DNA of 8,082 nt from an uncultured Lachnospiraceae bacterium (GTDB taxonomy: Bacteria; Bacillota; Clostridia; Lachnospirales; Lachnospiraceae): contig CAJTYJ010000076.1 in the NCBI GenBank assembly GCA_910583895.1, positions 1-8,082 on the forward strand, in the 5' to 3' direction. Within the stretch, counting starts at the first letter, position 1, and each line of letters starts with the position of its first letter. This document shows, in pieces, positions 1 to 6,147 of the stretch. Below the pieces are notes generated by a model. That model made no database searches. It had not been told where the DNA came from and saw nothing but the letters and a program-made list of their open reading frames with translations. The translations under genes were made by a program, and so were the position numbers.

Positions 1-1864
1 GATCCATGCCGTACATATTGTACATCTTCATCATCTCCTGCATCCTGCGGTTTTCCTCAGAAAGGGTGATCATGGAAGAAACTTTTTCATTTTTCAGTTT
101 CTCTACCTTTACTTCCAGTTTTTCATTGTTCAGAGCCTTACGGAACAGATCCGTCAGTGCGTCTGTCTCAGCCTTCAGCTCTTCCTCAGACACTTCTTCC
201 TTCATGGAGTCTGTCACATCTGCATCAATCCGCTGGAACTTCACTTTCTCATTCTTCGCCTCCAGATGGCTGATGAACGGATTGTCGATGTTGTGCTTTA
301 AGATCACCGCATTCATGCTCTGCTCCCGGAACATGTTGATATACTGGCTTTGCTGCACTTCGTCAGTCACATAGTAAATGGTGGTCTTCGGCTCCTCTTT
401 TTCCTCTTCCACCGGCTCACCGTCCGCGTTCTCCACCGTCTGCTCGGTCTCCTCCGCCTTCGGTTCTTCTTTGTTGTCCTCAGCCTCCGGTCCCAAATAC
501 TCCTTCATGGTGGTGTATTTGTCATCAATATCTTTAAAGAGCACGTAATCCATCATGCGCTCACAGAATTTCTCATCCTTGATGCAGCCGAATTTGATAA
601 AGGGATTGATATCATCCCAGTACTTCTCATAGTTCTCCCGATCCGTCTTGCACATGCCGCTTAACTTGTCGGCCACCTTCTTGGTGATATAGTCGGAAAT
701 CTTCTTTACAAAACCGTCATTTTGAAGGGCACTTCTGGACACATTCAGCGGCAGATCCGGACAGTCAATGACACCCTTTAACAGAAGTAAAAATTCCGGA
801 ATGACCTCTTTTATATTGTCTGCAATAAACACCTGGTTGTTGTAAAGCTTGATCGTACCCTCAATGGACTCATACTCCATGTTGATCTTCGGGAAGTACA
901 GGATGCCTTTTAAGTTGAACGGATAGTCCATGTTCAGATGAATCCAGAACAATGGCTCCTTATAATCCATAAAGACCTTGCGGTAAAACTCCTTGTACTC
1001 CTCCTCGGTGCACTCGTTGGGATGTTTGGTCCAGAGGGGCTTCGTGTCACTCAAAGATACCGGACGCTTGTTGATCTTCACCTTATCCTTTGCCGGTGAA
1101 ATCTCTTTCACTTCTTTGGTGCCGTCCTCGTTCTCGATCTCCTCGGTCTTTGCCTCCTCGTGGATGCGCTCTACCACCACATCATCCTCAGTCAGCTCGC
1201 TCTCCTCGATGGTCTCATACTCCTGCTCTGCGTTTTCTTTCGCCAGGAAAATCTCCACCGGCATAAAGGAGCAGTACTTGGAAACCACTTCCCGTGCCCG
1301 GTACTCATTGGCGAACTCCACGCTCTCCTCGTTCAAAAAGAGAGTAATCTGGGTACCCACTGTGTCTCTTGTGCCCTCAGCCATGGAAAACTCCGTGCCT
1401 CCGTCACACTCCCAGTGAACCGCCTCTGCTCCCTCTTTATAGGAAAGGGTATCAATGTGCACCTCATCAGCCACCATAAATGCAGAATAGAAGCCCAGTC
1501 CAAAATGCCCGATGATCTGGTCCTCGTTGGTCTTGTCCTTGTACTGAGCCAGGAAGTCCGTAGCGCCGGAGAATGCGATCTGATTGATATATTCCTCCAC
1601 TTCCTCCGCCGTCATGCCAAGACCGTTGTCGATGAATTTCAGAGTCTTCTCATCCGGGTTCACCACAATCTGCACCTGGGCCTTGTACTTGTCCGGAAGA
1701 CTGTACTCTCCCATCATATCCAGTTTTTTTAGTTTGGTGATGGCATCGCATCCGTTGGAGACCAGCTCACGGAAGAAAATATCGTGGTCCGAATAAAGCC
1801 ACTTTTTGATAATCGGAAAAATATTGTCGCTGTTAATCGAAAGATTTCCATGTTTCTCGTTCAT
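1..1864 (-). CDS. htpG: Molecular chaperone HtpG (Hsp90), 3' end outside window
   Basis: Cytosolic ATP-dependent Hsp90 chaperone; 621 codons are present and the frame is still open at the window edge, so the last part of the C-terminal dimerisation domain is missing. The N-terminal GHKL ATPase domain shows RELVSNGCDA (residues 32-41, catalytic Glu33 and Asn37), DNGLGM (79-84), IGHFGLGFYSAF (118-129, ATP lid) and GT at 170-171. The middle domain has LPLNVSRSALQ (371-381), whose Arg377 matches the catalytic arginine of the family. A long charged linker (about 211-260) joins these two domains, and a very acidic Glu/Lys-rich insert (about 461-493) precedes the C-terminal domain; E. coli HtpG (624 aa) has neither at this length. 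NGCDA and IAFSGATDF replace the more usual NASDA and IAKSGT forms, which I associate with clostridial HtpG. The ATG at 1864 has a modest AAAGG site about 10 nt upstream. Divergent from the kinase gene; a CIRCE element lies upstream. Confidence 0.97.
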   Translation of the reverse strand, partial: MNEKHGNLSINSDNIFPIIKKWLYSDHDIFFRELVSNGCDAITKLKKLDMMGEYSLPDKYKAQVQIVVNPDEKTLKFIDNGLGMTAEEVEEYINQIAFSGATDFLAQYKDKTNEDQIIGHFGLGFYSAFMVADEVHIDTLSYKEGAEAVHWECDGGTEFSMAEGTRDTVGTQITLFLNEESVEFANEYRAREVVSKYCSFMPVEIFLAKENAEQEYETIEESELTEDDVVVERIHEEAKTEEIENEDGTKEVKEISPAKDKVKINKRPVSLSDTKPLWTKHPNECTEEEYKEFYRKVFMDYKEPLFWIHLNMDYPFNLKGILYFPKINMEYESIEGTIKLYNNQVFIADNIKEVIPEFLLLLKGVIDCPDLPLNVSRSALQNDGFVKKISDYITKKVADKLSGMCKTDRENYEKYWDDINPFIKFGCIKDEKFCERMMDYVLFKDIDDKYTTMKEYLGPEAEDNKEEPKAEETEQTVENADGEPVEEEKEEPKTTIYYVTDEVQQSQYINMFREQSMNAVILKHNIDNPFISHLEAKNEKVKFQRIDADVTDSMKEEVSEEELKAETDALTDLFRKALNNEKLEVKVEKLKNEKVSSMITLSEENRRMQEMMKMYNMYGMD

Positions 1865-1936
1865 ATTTCCACTGCCTTTCTTTGTCTGTTCTGATGCGGA
1901 CCGTTCCAATACTGCAGCCGCATTGATTTATATAGT

Positions 1937-1965
1937 AATATAATCCCCACAGAGCCAAAAGTCAA
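1937..1965 (-). promoter_or_regulatory. Putative sigma-A promoter of htpG
   Basis: Read on the minus strand, TTGACT (1965-1960) is followed by a 17-nt spacer and TATATT (1942-1937). The predicted start is near 1930, leaving a leader of about 65 nt before the htpG ATG. An alternative -10 (TATAAA) lies a few bases downstream. Prediction from consensus only. Confidence 0.7.
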
Positions 1966-1972
1966 GACATTT

Positions 1973-1999
1973 TTAGCACTCATTCTATTCGAGTGCTAA
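1973..1999. promoter_or_regulatory. CIRCE element (HrcA operator)
   Basis: Perfect inverted repeat TTAGCACTC (1973-1981), 9-nt spacer, GAGTGCTAA (1991-1999), exactly the CIRCE consensus bound by the heat-shock repressor HrcA. It lies between divergent htpG and the kinase gene. Its inner edge is 7 bp upstream of the predicted htpG -35 and its outer edge 50 bp upstream of the kinase -35, so it overlaps neither predicted promoter. HrcA control of htpG is the natural reading. In B. subtilis htpG is not in the HrcA regulon, so this wiring differs from that model. Confidence 0.93.
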
Positions 2000-2049
2000 T
2001 AATTTTTTCTAAAATTTTTAAACAAATTCGAAAACACCCATGCCCTTTG

Positions 2050-2078
2050 TTGATTTTGCCCATATCCTATGTTACAAT
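2050..2078 (+). promoter_or_regulatory. Putative promoter of the cytidylate-kinase-like gene
   Basis: TTGATT (2050-2055), 17-nt spacer, TACAAT (2073-2078), with a TG one base before the -10 (2070-2071) giving an extended -10. The predicted start is near 2085, about 33 nt before the chosen ATG. A second TATAAT (2089-2094) has no matching -35. Confidence 0.65.
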
Positions 2079-2117
2079 AAACAAAACTTATAATATTTCC
2101 ACAAAGGGGTGGTGTAT

Positions 2118-2747
2118 ATGGCAAAAAAATTTACAATTACCTTAGGCCGTGAGTGCGGGGCAGGCGCCACGCTGATCGCGGAGACACTTTCCAACGATCT
2201 GCATATTCCATACTATGACAAAGACATCTTCCGCATGGTCTCTGACCGGAGCGGAGTTCTGGAAGAATTTTTCCATGTGAACAACGAACGTCCAGGCAAC
2301 AACCTTCTGTACAAACTGATCAAGGAGTTAAACCCGAAGCAGCAGAAGCCGTCCCTTGGGAAAGATATTGTCTCTCCGGACAATCTGTTCCGGTTCCAGT
2401 CCGAACTGATCAAAGAACTGGCGGAAAACGAGACCTGCATGATCATCGGCCGCTGCTCCGACTATATTTTAAAAGACTATGACCATATCGTCAAAGTGTT
2501 CGTATGCGGAGACTCCGAAAGCAAGGTCCGCCGGATGATGAGTACCTTTTCTCTGGAACGCAGCACCGCCATCGACCGCATCAAAGAAACAGACAAACAG
2601 CGCCGCAAGTACTACAGTTACTACACCGGCAGGACCTGGGACGTTGCTTCCAACTACGATCTCTGCCTGAACACCAGCAATATGACCATCGAAGAAGGGG
2701 CCGAGATCATCAAATGCTACCTGAAGCAAAAAGGATATATTGACTGA
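2118..2747 (+). CDS. Cytidylate-kinase-like family protein (AAA_33/Cytidylate_kin2 type)
   Basis: A 209-residue P-loop kinase-fold protein of the cytidylate-kinase-like family common in Clostridia. Visible landmarks are a glycine-rich loop GRECGAGA (residues 10-17), PYYDKDI (31-37), ENETCMIIGRCSDYIL (103-118), a VFVCGDSESKVRRMM segment (127-141) and the Arg/Tyr-rich DKQRRKYYSYYTG (159-171) followed by a NYDLCLNTS strand (179-187). The glycine-rich loop lacks the Lys-Thr/Ser of a classical Walker A motif, which as I recall is usual for this family, so CMP phosphorylation cannot be assumed and the substrate is unknown. The ATG at 2118 is preferred over an in-frame GTG at 2109, because AAAGGGG (2103-2109) is correctly spaced (8 nt) for the ATG and overlaps the GTG. 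Single-gene unit with its own promoter and terminator; divergent from htpG, convergent with glpK. Confidence 0.85.
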   Translation: MAKKFTITLGRECGAGATLIAETLSNDLHIPYYDKDIFRMVSDRSGVLEEFFHVNNERPGNNLLYKLIKELNPKQQKPSLGKDIVSPDNLFRFQSELIKELAENETCMIIGRCSDYILKDYDHIVKVFVCGDSESKVRRMMSTFSLERSTAIDRIKETDKQRRKYYSYYTGRTWDVASNYDLCLNTSNMTIEEGAEIIKCYLKQKGYID

Positions 2748-2759
2748 TGGATACACAGA

Positions 2760-2801
2760 CAGCTCCAAAAAAACCACCTGGATTTTTTGGAGCTGTTTTT
2801 T
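2760..2801 (+). terminator. Rho-independent terminator after the kinase gene, possibly bidirectional
   Basis: CAGCTCCAAAAAA (2760-2772) pairs perfectly with TTTTTTGGAGCTG (2783-2795) around a 10-nt loop, followed by six T (2796-2801). It lies 12 bp past the kinase stop. glpK ends at 2841 on the opposite strand with no other hairpin seen, so the same stem may also stop glpK transcripts, although no U-tract follows it on the minus strand. Confidence 0.9.
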
Positions 2802-2840
2802 GCTGCTTATCCCTGCATGGTCCGGAACAAGTTAATTGTA

Positions 2841-4331
2841 TTATTTTGCCCAGCCAAAAGCATATCTTACAGCTTTTTCCCACCCTTCGGTCTTTTGCCT
2901 GCGCTCATCTTCTGTGATAGACGGCTCAAAGGTCCGGTCAATGGCCCAGTTGCTCAGCACCTCTTCCCGGCTCTTCCAGTAACCCACAGCCAGTCCCGCC
3001 AGATAGGCCGCCCCCATGGCGGTCGTCTCCACACATCTGGGACGTTCCACCGGCGCACCGATAAAATCCGCCTGGGTCTGCATCAGAAAATTGTTGGCAC
3101 TGGCACCCCCGTCCACCTTCAGAGCCGCCAGACGGATCCTGGAATCCGCCTCCATGGCTTTTAAGACGTCTTTGGTCTGAAAAGCCAAAGATTCCAAGGT
3201 GGCACGGATGATATGGTATTTATTGACGCCCCGGGTGATTCCCACAATCGTCCCTCTGGCGTACTGATCCCAGTGAGGCGCACCAAGTCCGGTAAAGGCC
3301 GGAACCACATAACAGCCGTTGGTATCGTTCACTTTCTGCGCCATATACTCCGAATCCTCTGACGAATCAATCAGCCGCATCTCGTCCCGCAGCCACTGGA
3401 TGGCAGCCCCTGCCACAAAGATGGAGCCCTCCAGTGCATAGGTTACCTTGCCGTCCAGTCCCCAGGCAATGGTAGTCACCAGTCCATTGTCGGAAAATAC
3501 CGGCTTTTCCCCGGTATTCATAAGCAGAAAGCATCCGGTCCCGTAAGTGTTCTTTGCCTCCCCGGGTTTAAAACAGGTCTGGCCAAACAGCGCCGCCTGC
3601 TGATCTCCCGCTGCCCCGCCAATGGGTATCGGACCGCCGAAAAGAGACGGGTCCGTCTCTCCGTAGACACAGCTGGAAGGTTTTACCGTTGGAAGCATGC
3701 ACCTGGGAATCTGCAGTTCCTTTAAGATCTCCTCATCCCACTGCAGCGTCCGGATATTAAAAAGCAGCGTCCTAGAAGCGTTGGAATAATCCGTCACATG
3801 GACCTTCCCCTTTGTCAGCTTCCAGATCAGCCAGGTCTCCACAGTTCCAAAGAGAAGCTCTCCTTTTTCAGCCCGCTCTCTGGCCCCTTCCACATGGTCC
3901 AGAATCCATTTCAGCTTTGTCCCGGAAAAATATGCGTCGATCACCAGCCCGGTCTTCTGCCGGAATACCTCCACAAGTCCTTTTTCCTTCAGTTCATCAC
4001 AGTATCCGGAAGTCCGGCGGCACTGCCAGACGATCGCGGGACAGATGGGCTCTCCTGTAATCCGGTCCCAGACAATCGTCGTCTCCCGCTGATTGGTAAT
4101 CCCGATGGCCTTGATATCCTCTGCCAAGGCTCCAATTTTCGACATGGCTTCCACTGCCACCCCAAGCTGTGTGGACCAGATCTCCTTGGCGTCATGTTCC
4201 ACCCAGCCCGGCTTTGGAAAATGCTGAGTAAATTCCTTCTGTGCGGTACTGCACATCTCTCCCTTTTCATTGAACAAAATACACCGGTTGCTGGTAGTCC
4301 CCGCATCCAGGGCCATTACATAATTCGCCAT
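2841..4331 (-). CDS. glpK: Glycerol kinase
   Basis: ATP-dependent phosphorylation of glycerol to sn-glycerol 3-phosphate in the cytosol; FGGY sugar-kinase family, 496 aa (E. coli GlpK is 502). Motifs: ALDAGTTSNR (residues 7-16, phosphate loop), GWVEHDAKEIW (42-52), GITNQRETT (77-85), TGLVIDAYFSGTK (127-139), TVETWLIWKL (163-172), AGDQQAALFGQ (241-251, catalytic Asp243), KNTYGTGCF (260-268), GLGAPHWDQYARG (348-360) and VDGGASANNFLMQ (406-418). The ATG at 4331 is chosen over an in-frame ATG at 4370: it has GGAG 8 nt upstream, and the family's N-terminus starts here. The HPr-phosphorylated histidine of many Gram-positive GlpKs is not present: the matching segment reads SSCVYG (219-224). The E. 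coli fructose-bisphosphate loop (GGTR) is not evident either. No glpF, glpP or glpD is adjacent, so glpK appears to stand alone. Confidence 0.97.
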   Translation of the reverse strand: MANYVMALDAGTTSNRCILFNEKGEMCSTAQKEFTQHFPKPGWVEHDAKEIWSTQLGVAVEAMSKIGALAEDIKAIGITNQRETTIVWDRITGEPICPAIVWQCRRTSGYCDELKEKGLVEVFRQKTGLVIDAYFSGTKLKWILDHVEGARERAEKGELLFGTVETWLIWKLTKGKVHVTDYSNASRTLLFNIRTLQWDEEILKELQIPRCMLPTVKPSSCVYGETDPSLFGGPIPIGGAAGDQQAALFGQTCFKPGEAKNTYGTGCFLLMNTGEKPVFSDNGLVTTIAWGLDGKVTYALEGSIFVAGAAIQWLRDEMRLIDSSEDSEYMAQKVNDTNGCYVVPAFTGLGAPHWDQYARGTIVGITRGVNKYHIIRATLESLAFQTKDVLKAMEADSRIRLAALKVDGGASANNFLMQTQADFIGAPVERPRCVETTAMGAAYLAGLAVGYWKSREEVLSNWAIDRTFEPSITEDERRQKTEGWEKAVRYAFGWAK

Positions 4332-4476
4332 ACACTGCTCCTTTTCCAAAAAATCCCCATTCCCATGCAAAATTCATCAAAATCACTGTAATTTTTTTAT
4401 TTTTCTTTCTTTTTTGTTCTGCAAAGAACAACTCTTACGACACTTTTTTTTGCAAAACCTGCAATCAGGAAAATAC
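4332..4476 (-). promoter_or_regulatory. glpK upstream region with an 18-bp perfect palindrome
   Basis: A 145-bp A/T-rich leader lies between the tRNA terminator and glpK. It holds TTGTTCTGCAAAGAACAA (4414-4431), a perfect 7-bp inverted repeat with a 4-nt centre, and on the plus strand a direct repeat TGCAA-aacc-TGCAA (4451-4464). The palindrome is followed by A-rich sequence on the glpK strand, so it is not an intrinsic terminator; an operator is the simplest guess. No strong -35/-10 pair was found: the best is a weak TTGCAG-N17-AATAAA. No convincing cre box was seen. Confidence 0.4.
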
Positions 4477-4523
4477 AAAAAAGGCGATTAACTTCATACT
4501 GTCCGTACCAAGCTGACCGCCTT
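4477..4523 (-). terminator. Rho-independent terminator of tRNA-Leu
   Basis: Minus strand: AAGGCGGT (4523-4516) pairs with ATCGCCTT near 4488-4481, then one C/A mismatch, then AGCTT pairs with AAGTT. This makes a stem of about 13 bp with a 15-nt loop, followed by a run of T (to 4477). It begins 7 bp after the tRNA 3' end and separates the tRNA from glpK. Confidence 0.85.
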
Positions 4524-4529
4524 AAACCA

Positions 4530-4614
4530 TGCGGAAGAAGGGACTTGAACCCTCACGAGCGTAGCGCTCACAAGAACCTGAATCTTGCTCGTCTGCCAAT
4601 TCCGACACTTCCGC
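4530..4614 (-). tRNA. tRNA-Leu (anticodon CAG)
   Basis: An 85-nt class II tRNA. Acceptor stem GCGGAAG/CTTCCGC with discriminator A; anticodon stem CAAGA/TCTTG around loop TTCAGGT, giving anticodon CAG (plus-strand 4578-4580) for CUG codons. The long variable arm (GAGCG-CTA-CGCTC) is typical of leucine tRNAs, and the T-arm is GAGGG-TTCAAGT-CCCTT with one G-T pair. CCA is not encoded (TGG follows), so it must be added after transcription. Promoter and terminator both flank it closely, so it is a single-gene unit. Confidence 0.96.
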
Positions 4615-4626
4615 ATTCCGTATGTT

Positions 4627-4655
4627 ATCATACATCATCTTGACAAAAAAGTCAA
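4627..4655 (-). promoter_or_regulatory. Promoter of tRNA-Leu
   Basis: Minus strand TTGACT (4655-4650), 17-nt spacer, TATGAT (4632-4627). The predicted start is near 4620, about 6 nt upstream of the mature tRNA 5' end, as expected for a stable-RNA promoter. It overlaps the promoter at 4640-4668 on the other strand. Confidence 0.82.
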
Positions 4656-4668
4656 ATATTTTTACAAT
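4640..4668 (+). promoter_or_regulatory. Distal promoter candidate for the XRE regulator
   Basis: Plus strand TTGACA (4640-4645, consensus), 17-nt spacer, TACAAT (4663-4668). The predicted start is near 4675, giving a leader of about 87 nt to the XRE start codon. Its -35 is one arm of TTGAC-N6-GTCAA, whose other arm is the -35 of the tRNA promoter, so two polymerases could not bind at once. Confidence 0.7.
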
Positions 4669-4700
4669 GTATCTTAAAAAACGCTCTCCGTAGATTCTAA

Positions 4701-4733
4701 TTGTCACCTGTTTCAAAGTATTATTTAATAATA
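4701..4733 (+). promoter_or_regulatory. Proximal promoter candidate for the XRE regulator, with overlapping palindrome
   Basis: TTGTCA (4701-4706), 17-nt spacer, TTTAAT (4724-4729), each 5/6 to consensus; the predicted start is near 4736, 26 nt before the ATG. TATTATTTAATAATA (4719-4733) is a perfect palindrome with 7-bp arms that covers this -10. Its placement suits an autoregulatory operator for the downstream HTH protein, but this is inferred from position alone; AT-rich palindromes also arise by chance. Confidence 0.5.
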
Positions 4734-4761
4734 GAACCCAGTCTGAAAGGAAGGTAAAAAA

Positions 4762-5082
4762 ATGGATTATCATGCATTAGGAAAAAGAATTCGGGAAGAA
4801 CGTCTAAGGCTGAATCTGACCCAGGAAAAGTTAGCAGAAGAGGTCGGAGTATCCACTGCCTACATTGGTCAGATTGAACGGGGTGAAAGAAGTCTGACCC
4901 TGGACAAGCTGGTTAAGGTAGTAAACCGCCTGGGAGTTACCATCGACTTTCTTCTGGCTGATTACGTGACTGCAACGGATGATACCAGCATGAACCTGTT
5001 AATCCAGCTAATGCACGACCGTACGGCTGAGGAAAAGACATTGGCCATCAATCTGCTAAAAGTTCTGTTTGCAGAAAAGTAA
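4762..5082 (+). CDS. XRE-family (Cro/cI-type) helix-turn-helix regulator
   Basis: A 106-residue DNA-binding protein. Residues 6-60 form an HTH_3 domain: GKRIREERLRLNLT, then the helix-turn-helix from Thr20 to Gly41 (TQEKLAEEVGV, turn, STAYIGQIERG), then the closing helix LTLDKLVKVVNRLGV. The tail (61-106) is short, with a hydrophobic amphipathic helix near 77-104 (MNLLIQLM, TLAINLLKVLF) that may dimerise. No ligand domain is present. The start has an excellent AAGGAAGG site (4747-4754) 7 nt upstream. Single-gene unit, divergent from tRNA-Leu and convergent with the CobW operon. Its targets are unknown; self-regulation through the palindrome at 4719-4733 is plausible. It resembles small clostridial chromosomal XRE regulators, and no toxin or phage gene adjoins it. 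Confidence 0.9.
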   Translation: MDYHALGKRIREERLRLNLTQEKLAEEVGVSTAYIGQIERGERSLTLDKLVKVVNRLGVTIDFLLADYVTATDDTSMNLLIQLMHDRTAEEKTLAINLLKVLFAEK

Positions 5083-5113
5083 ATAAGGAATCCCGGATGC
5101 AAAACCCATACTT

Positions 5114-5134
5114 TCTGGCAATTATTCCGCCAGA
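5114..5134. other. Short hairpin downstream of the XRE gene
   Basis: TCTGGC (5114-5119) pairs with GCCAGA (5129-5134) around a 9-nt loop, 31 bp after the XRE stop. No T-tract follows on either strand; its role is unclear. Confidence 0.35.
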
Positions 5135-5143
5135 CACGGGGAA

Positions 5144-5179
5144 CACCCCTGTATGAAGCCAACGACTCATGCAGGGGTG
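5144..5179. terminator. Bidirectional terminator-like hairpin between convergent genes
   Basis: CACCCCTGTATGA (5144-5156) pairs with TCATGCAGGGGTG (5167-5179) over 13 bp, including one T-G wobble, with a 10-nt loop. It sits between the XRE stop (5082) and the stop of the fused GTPase gene (5191), where a terminator is expected for both. No proper U-tract follows: plus strand ATTTCG, minus strand TTCCCCG. It may need Rho or act as a 3'-end stabiliser. Confidence 0.5.
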
Positions 5180-5190
5180 ATTTCGTATGT

Positions 5191-6129
5191 CTAAAAGTAA
5201 ACCAGTTCTTCTTCCGGCTTTTCTGCAGATTTGATGTTGGTGGAGCGAAGGACAATCCCGTCCTCGCCGTTGTATTCGGGCCTTTTTTCCATATGGGCCT
5301 CTGCGGTGACGGTCACCCACTGTCTGGACTTCAGACGATCTGCGTAGGAAGACTGACACAAAAATCCTATAAAGGCCGTATCGTCTGCACAGCAGGTCAT
5401 AGCCATGCGCCCGGGAACAAAATATCCTTCTGGAAGCCGCTTTCCTGTATAGGCCATGGCTGTGAAGCGAACCGTCCTGCCGTCATACCGCTCTGGATGG
5501 TCCATGGCATCGATATACCAGATGCCATAGTCCACATCTGCGATATCGATGACCTCTGCCTCCAGATCAAATGGAAGCTCCTCCTCAAACTCCAGCATGG
5601 TTCCATCCTCTTTTTCAAATACCACCTGAGCTTTGGGATTCACCGCCCGCATGTTCCGTTTGTAGACGGCAGCCGGCGTCTCATCACTGCTCCGGTTGAA
5701 GATGATCAGATCGGAGTCTTTTGCCATCTCCATAAAAAGAGATTTCATATTTTTCAGATAAATGTCAAAGGTCGATGCATCCACTACCGTAATTACCTGG
5801 GCCACAAACCATCCTTTGGGCATGTACATATCCCGCAGAAAATCCATCCCCCACATACAGTTGTATTCCAGGACCACCTGGGTCGGCTTATATTTTTTCT
5901 GGCACTCGGAAAGAAACGTCTCATGAAATTCGCTCTTGTCCTCCAGCATGACCAGCGTGGCATTGGCCGCCTTTAACGCCTCTTCTTCATATTCCTCGAC
6001 TCCCTCTTCACAGGCCAGAACCAGGTTGCGCTCCCCGCCGGAAAAGTATTCATCCGCCAGCGTCTCCAGCGCAAATGTCGTCTTGCCTCCCTCCAAAAAT
6101 CCATGAATCACAAATACAGGAATTTTCAT
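5191..6129 (-). CDS. CobW/COG0523-like GTPase with a C-terminal YcgQ/DUF1980-like domain
   Basis: A 312-residue protein in two parts. Residues 1 to about 170 are a P-loop GTPase of the CobW/HypB/UreG type, with Walker A GFLEGGKTT (10-18) where the family has GFLGAGKTT. The CxCC metal-binding motif of COG0523 is absent, the G3 region reads VLEYN (86-90) instead of the usual EPSG, and the G4 region is NRSSD (145-149). Residues about 195-305 resemble the C-terminal part of YcgQ/DUF1980 (TIGR03943-type) proteins: YDGRTVRFTAMAY (215-227), then FVPGRMAMTCCADD (237-250) with a Cys pair, then FIGFLC (253-258). DUF1980 proteins are often encoded with permeases and COG0523 GTPases, so a metal-handling role is plausible; the metal and client are unknown. 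ATG at 6129 with AAAGGAG about 9 nt upstream. It starts 18 bp after the preceding GTPase gene, so they form an operon. Confidence 0.8.
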   Translation of the reverse strand: MKIPVFVIHGFLEGGKTTFALETLADEYFSGGERNLVLACEEGVEEYEEEALKAANATLVMLEDKSEFHETFLSECQKKYKPTQVVLEYNCMWGMDFLRDMYMPKGWFVAQVITVVDASTFDIYLKNMKSLFMEMAKDSDLIIFNRSSDETPAAVYKRNMRAVNPKAQVVFEKEDGTMLEFEEELPFDLEAEVIDIADVDYGIWYIDAMDHPERYDGRTVRFTAMAYTGKRLPEGYFVPGRMAMTCCADDTAFIGFLCQSSYADRLKSRQWVTVTAEAHMEKRPEYNGEDGIVLRSTNIKSAEKPEEELVYF

Positions 6130-6147
6130 CTTCTGACGCTCCTTTGT

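Noticed and set aside
993..1732. Overlapping plus-strand open frames of 141 and 190 codons
   Set aside because: Antisense shadows of htpG, whose translation is unambiguous over this whole stretch.
2109..2117. Upstream GTG as the start of the kinase gene
   Set aside because: The GTG overlaps the AAAGGGG ribosome site, which is correctly placed for the ATG at 2118; family N-termini also begin close to this ATG.
3798..4391. 197-codon plus-strand open frame
   Set aside because: Antisense shadow of the well-supported glpK gene.
4522..4773. 83-codon minus-strand open frame
   Set aside because: It runs through the tRNA-Leu gene and both promoters; no ribosome site and no coding character.
5293..5976. 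227-codon plus-strand open frame
   Set aside because: Antisense shadow of the fused GTPase gene, with no ribosome site or recognisable domain.
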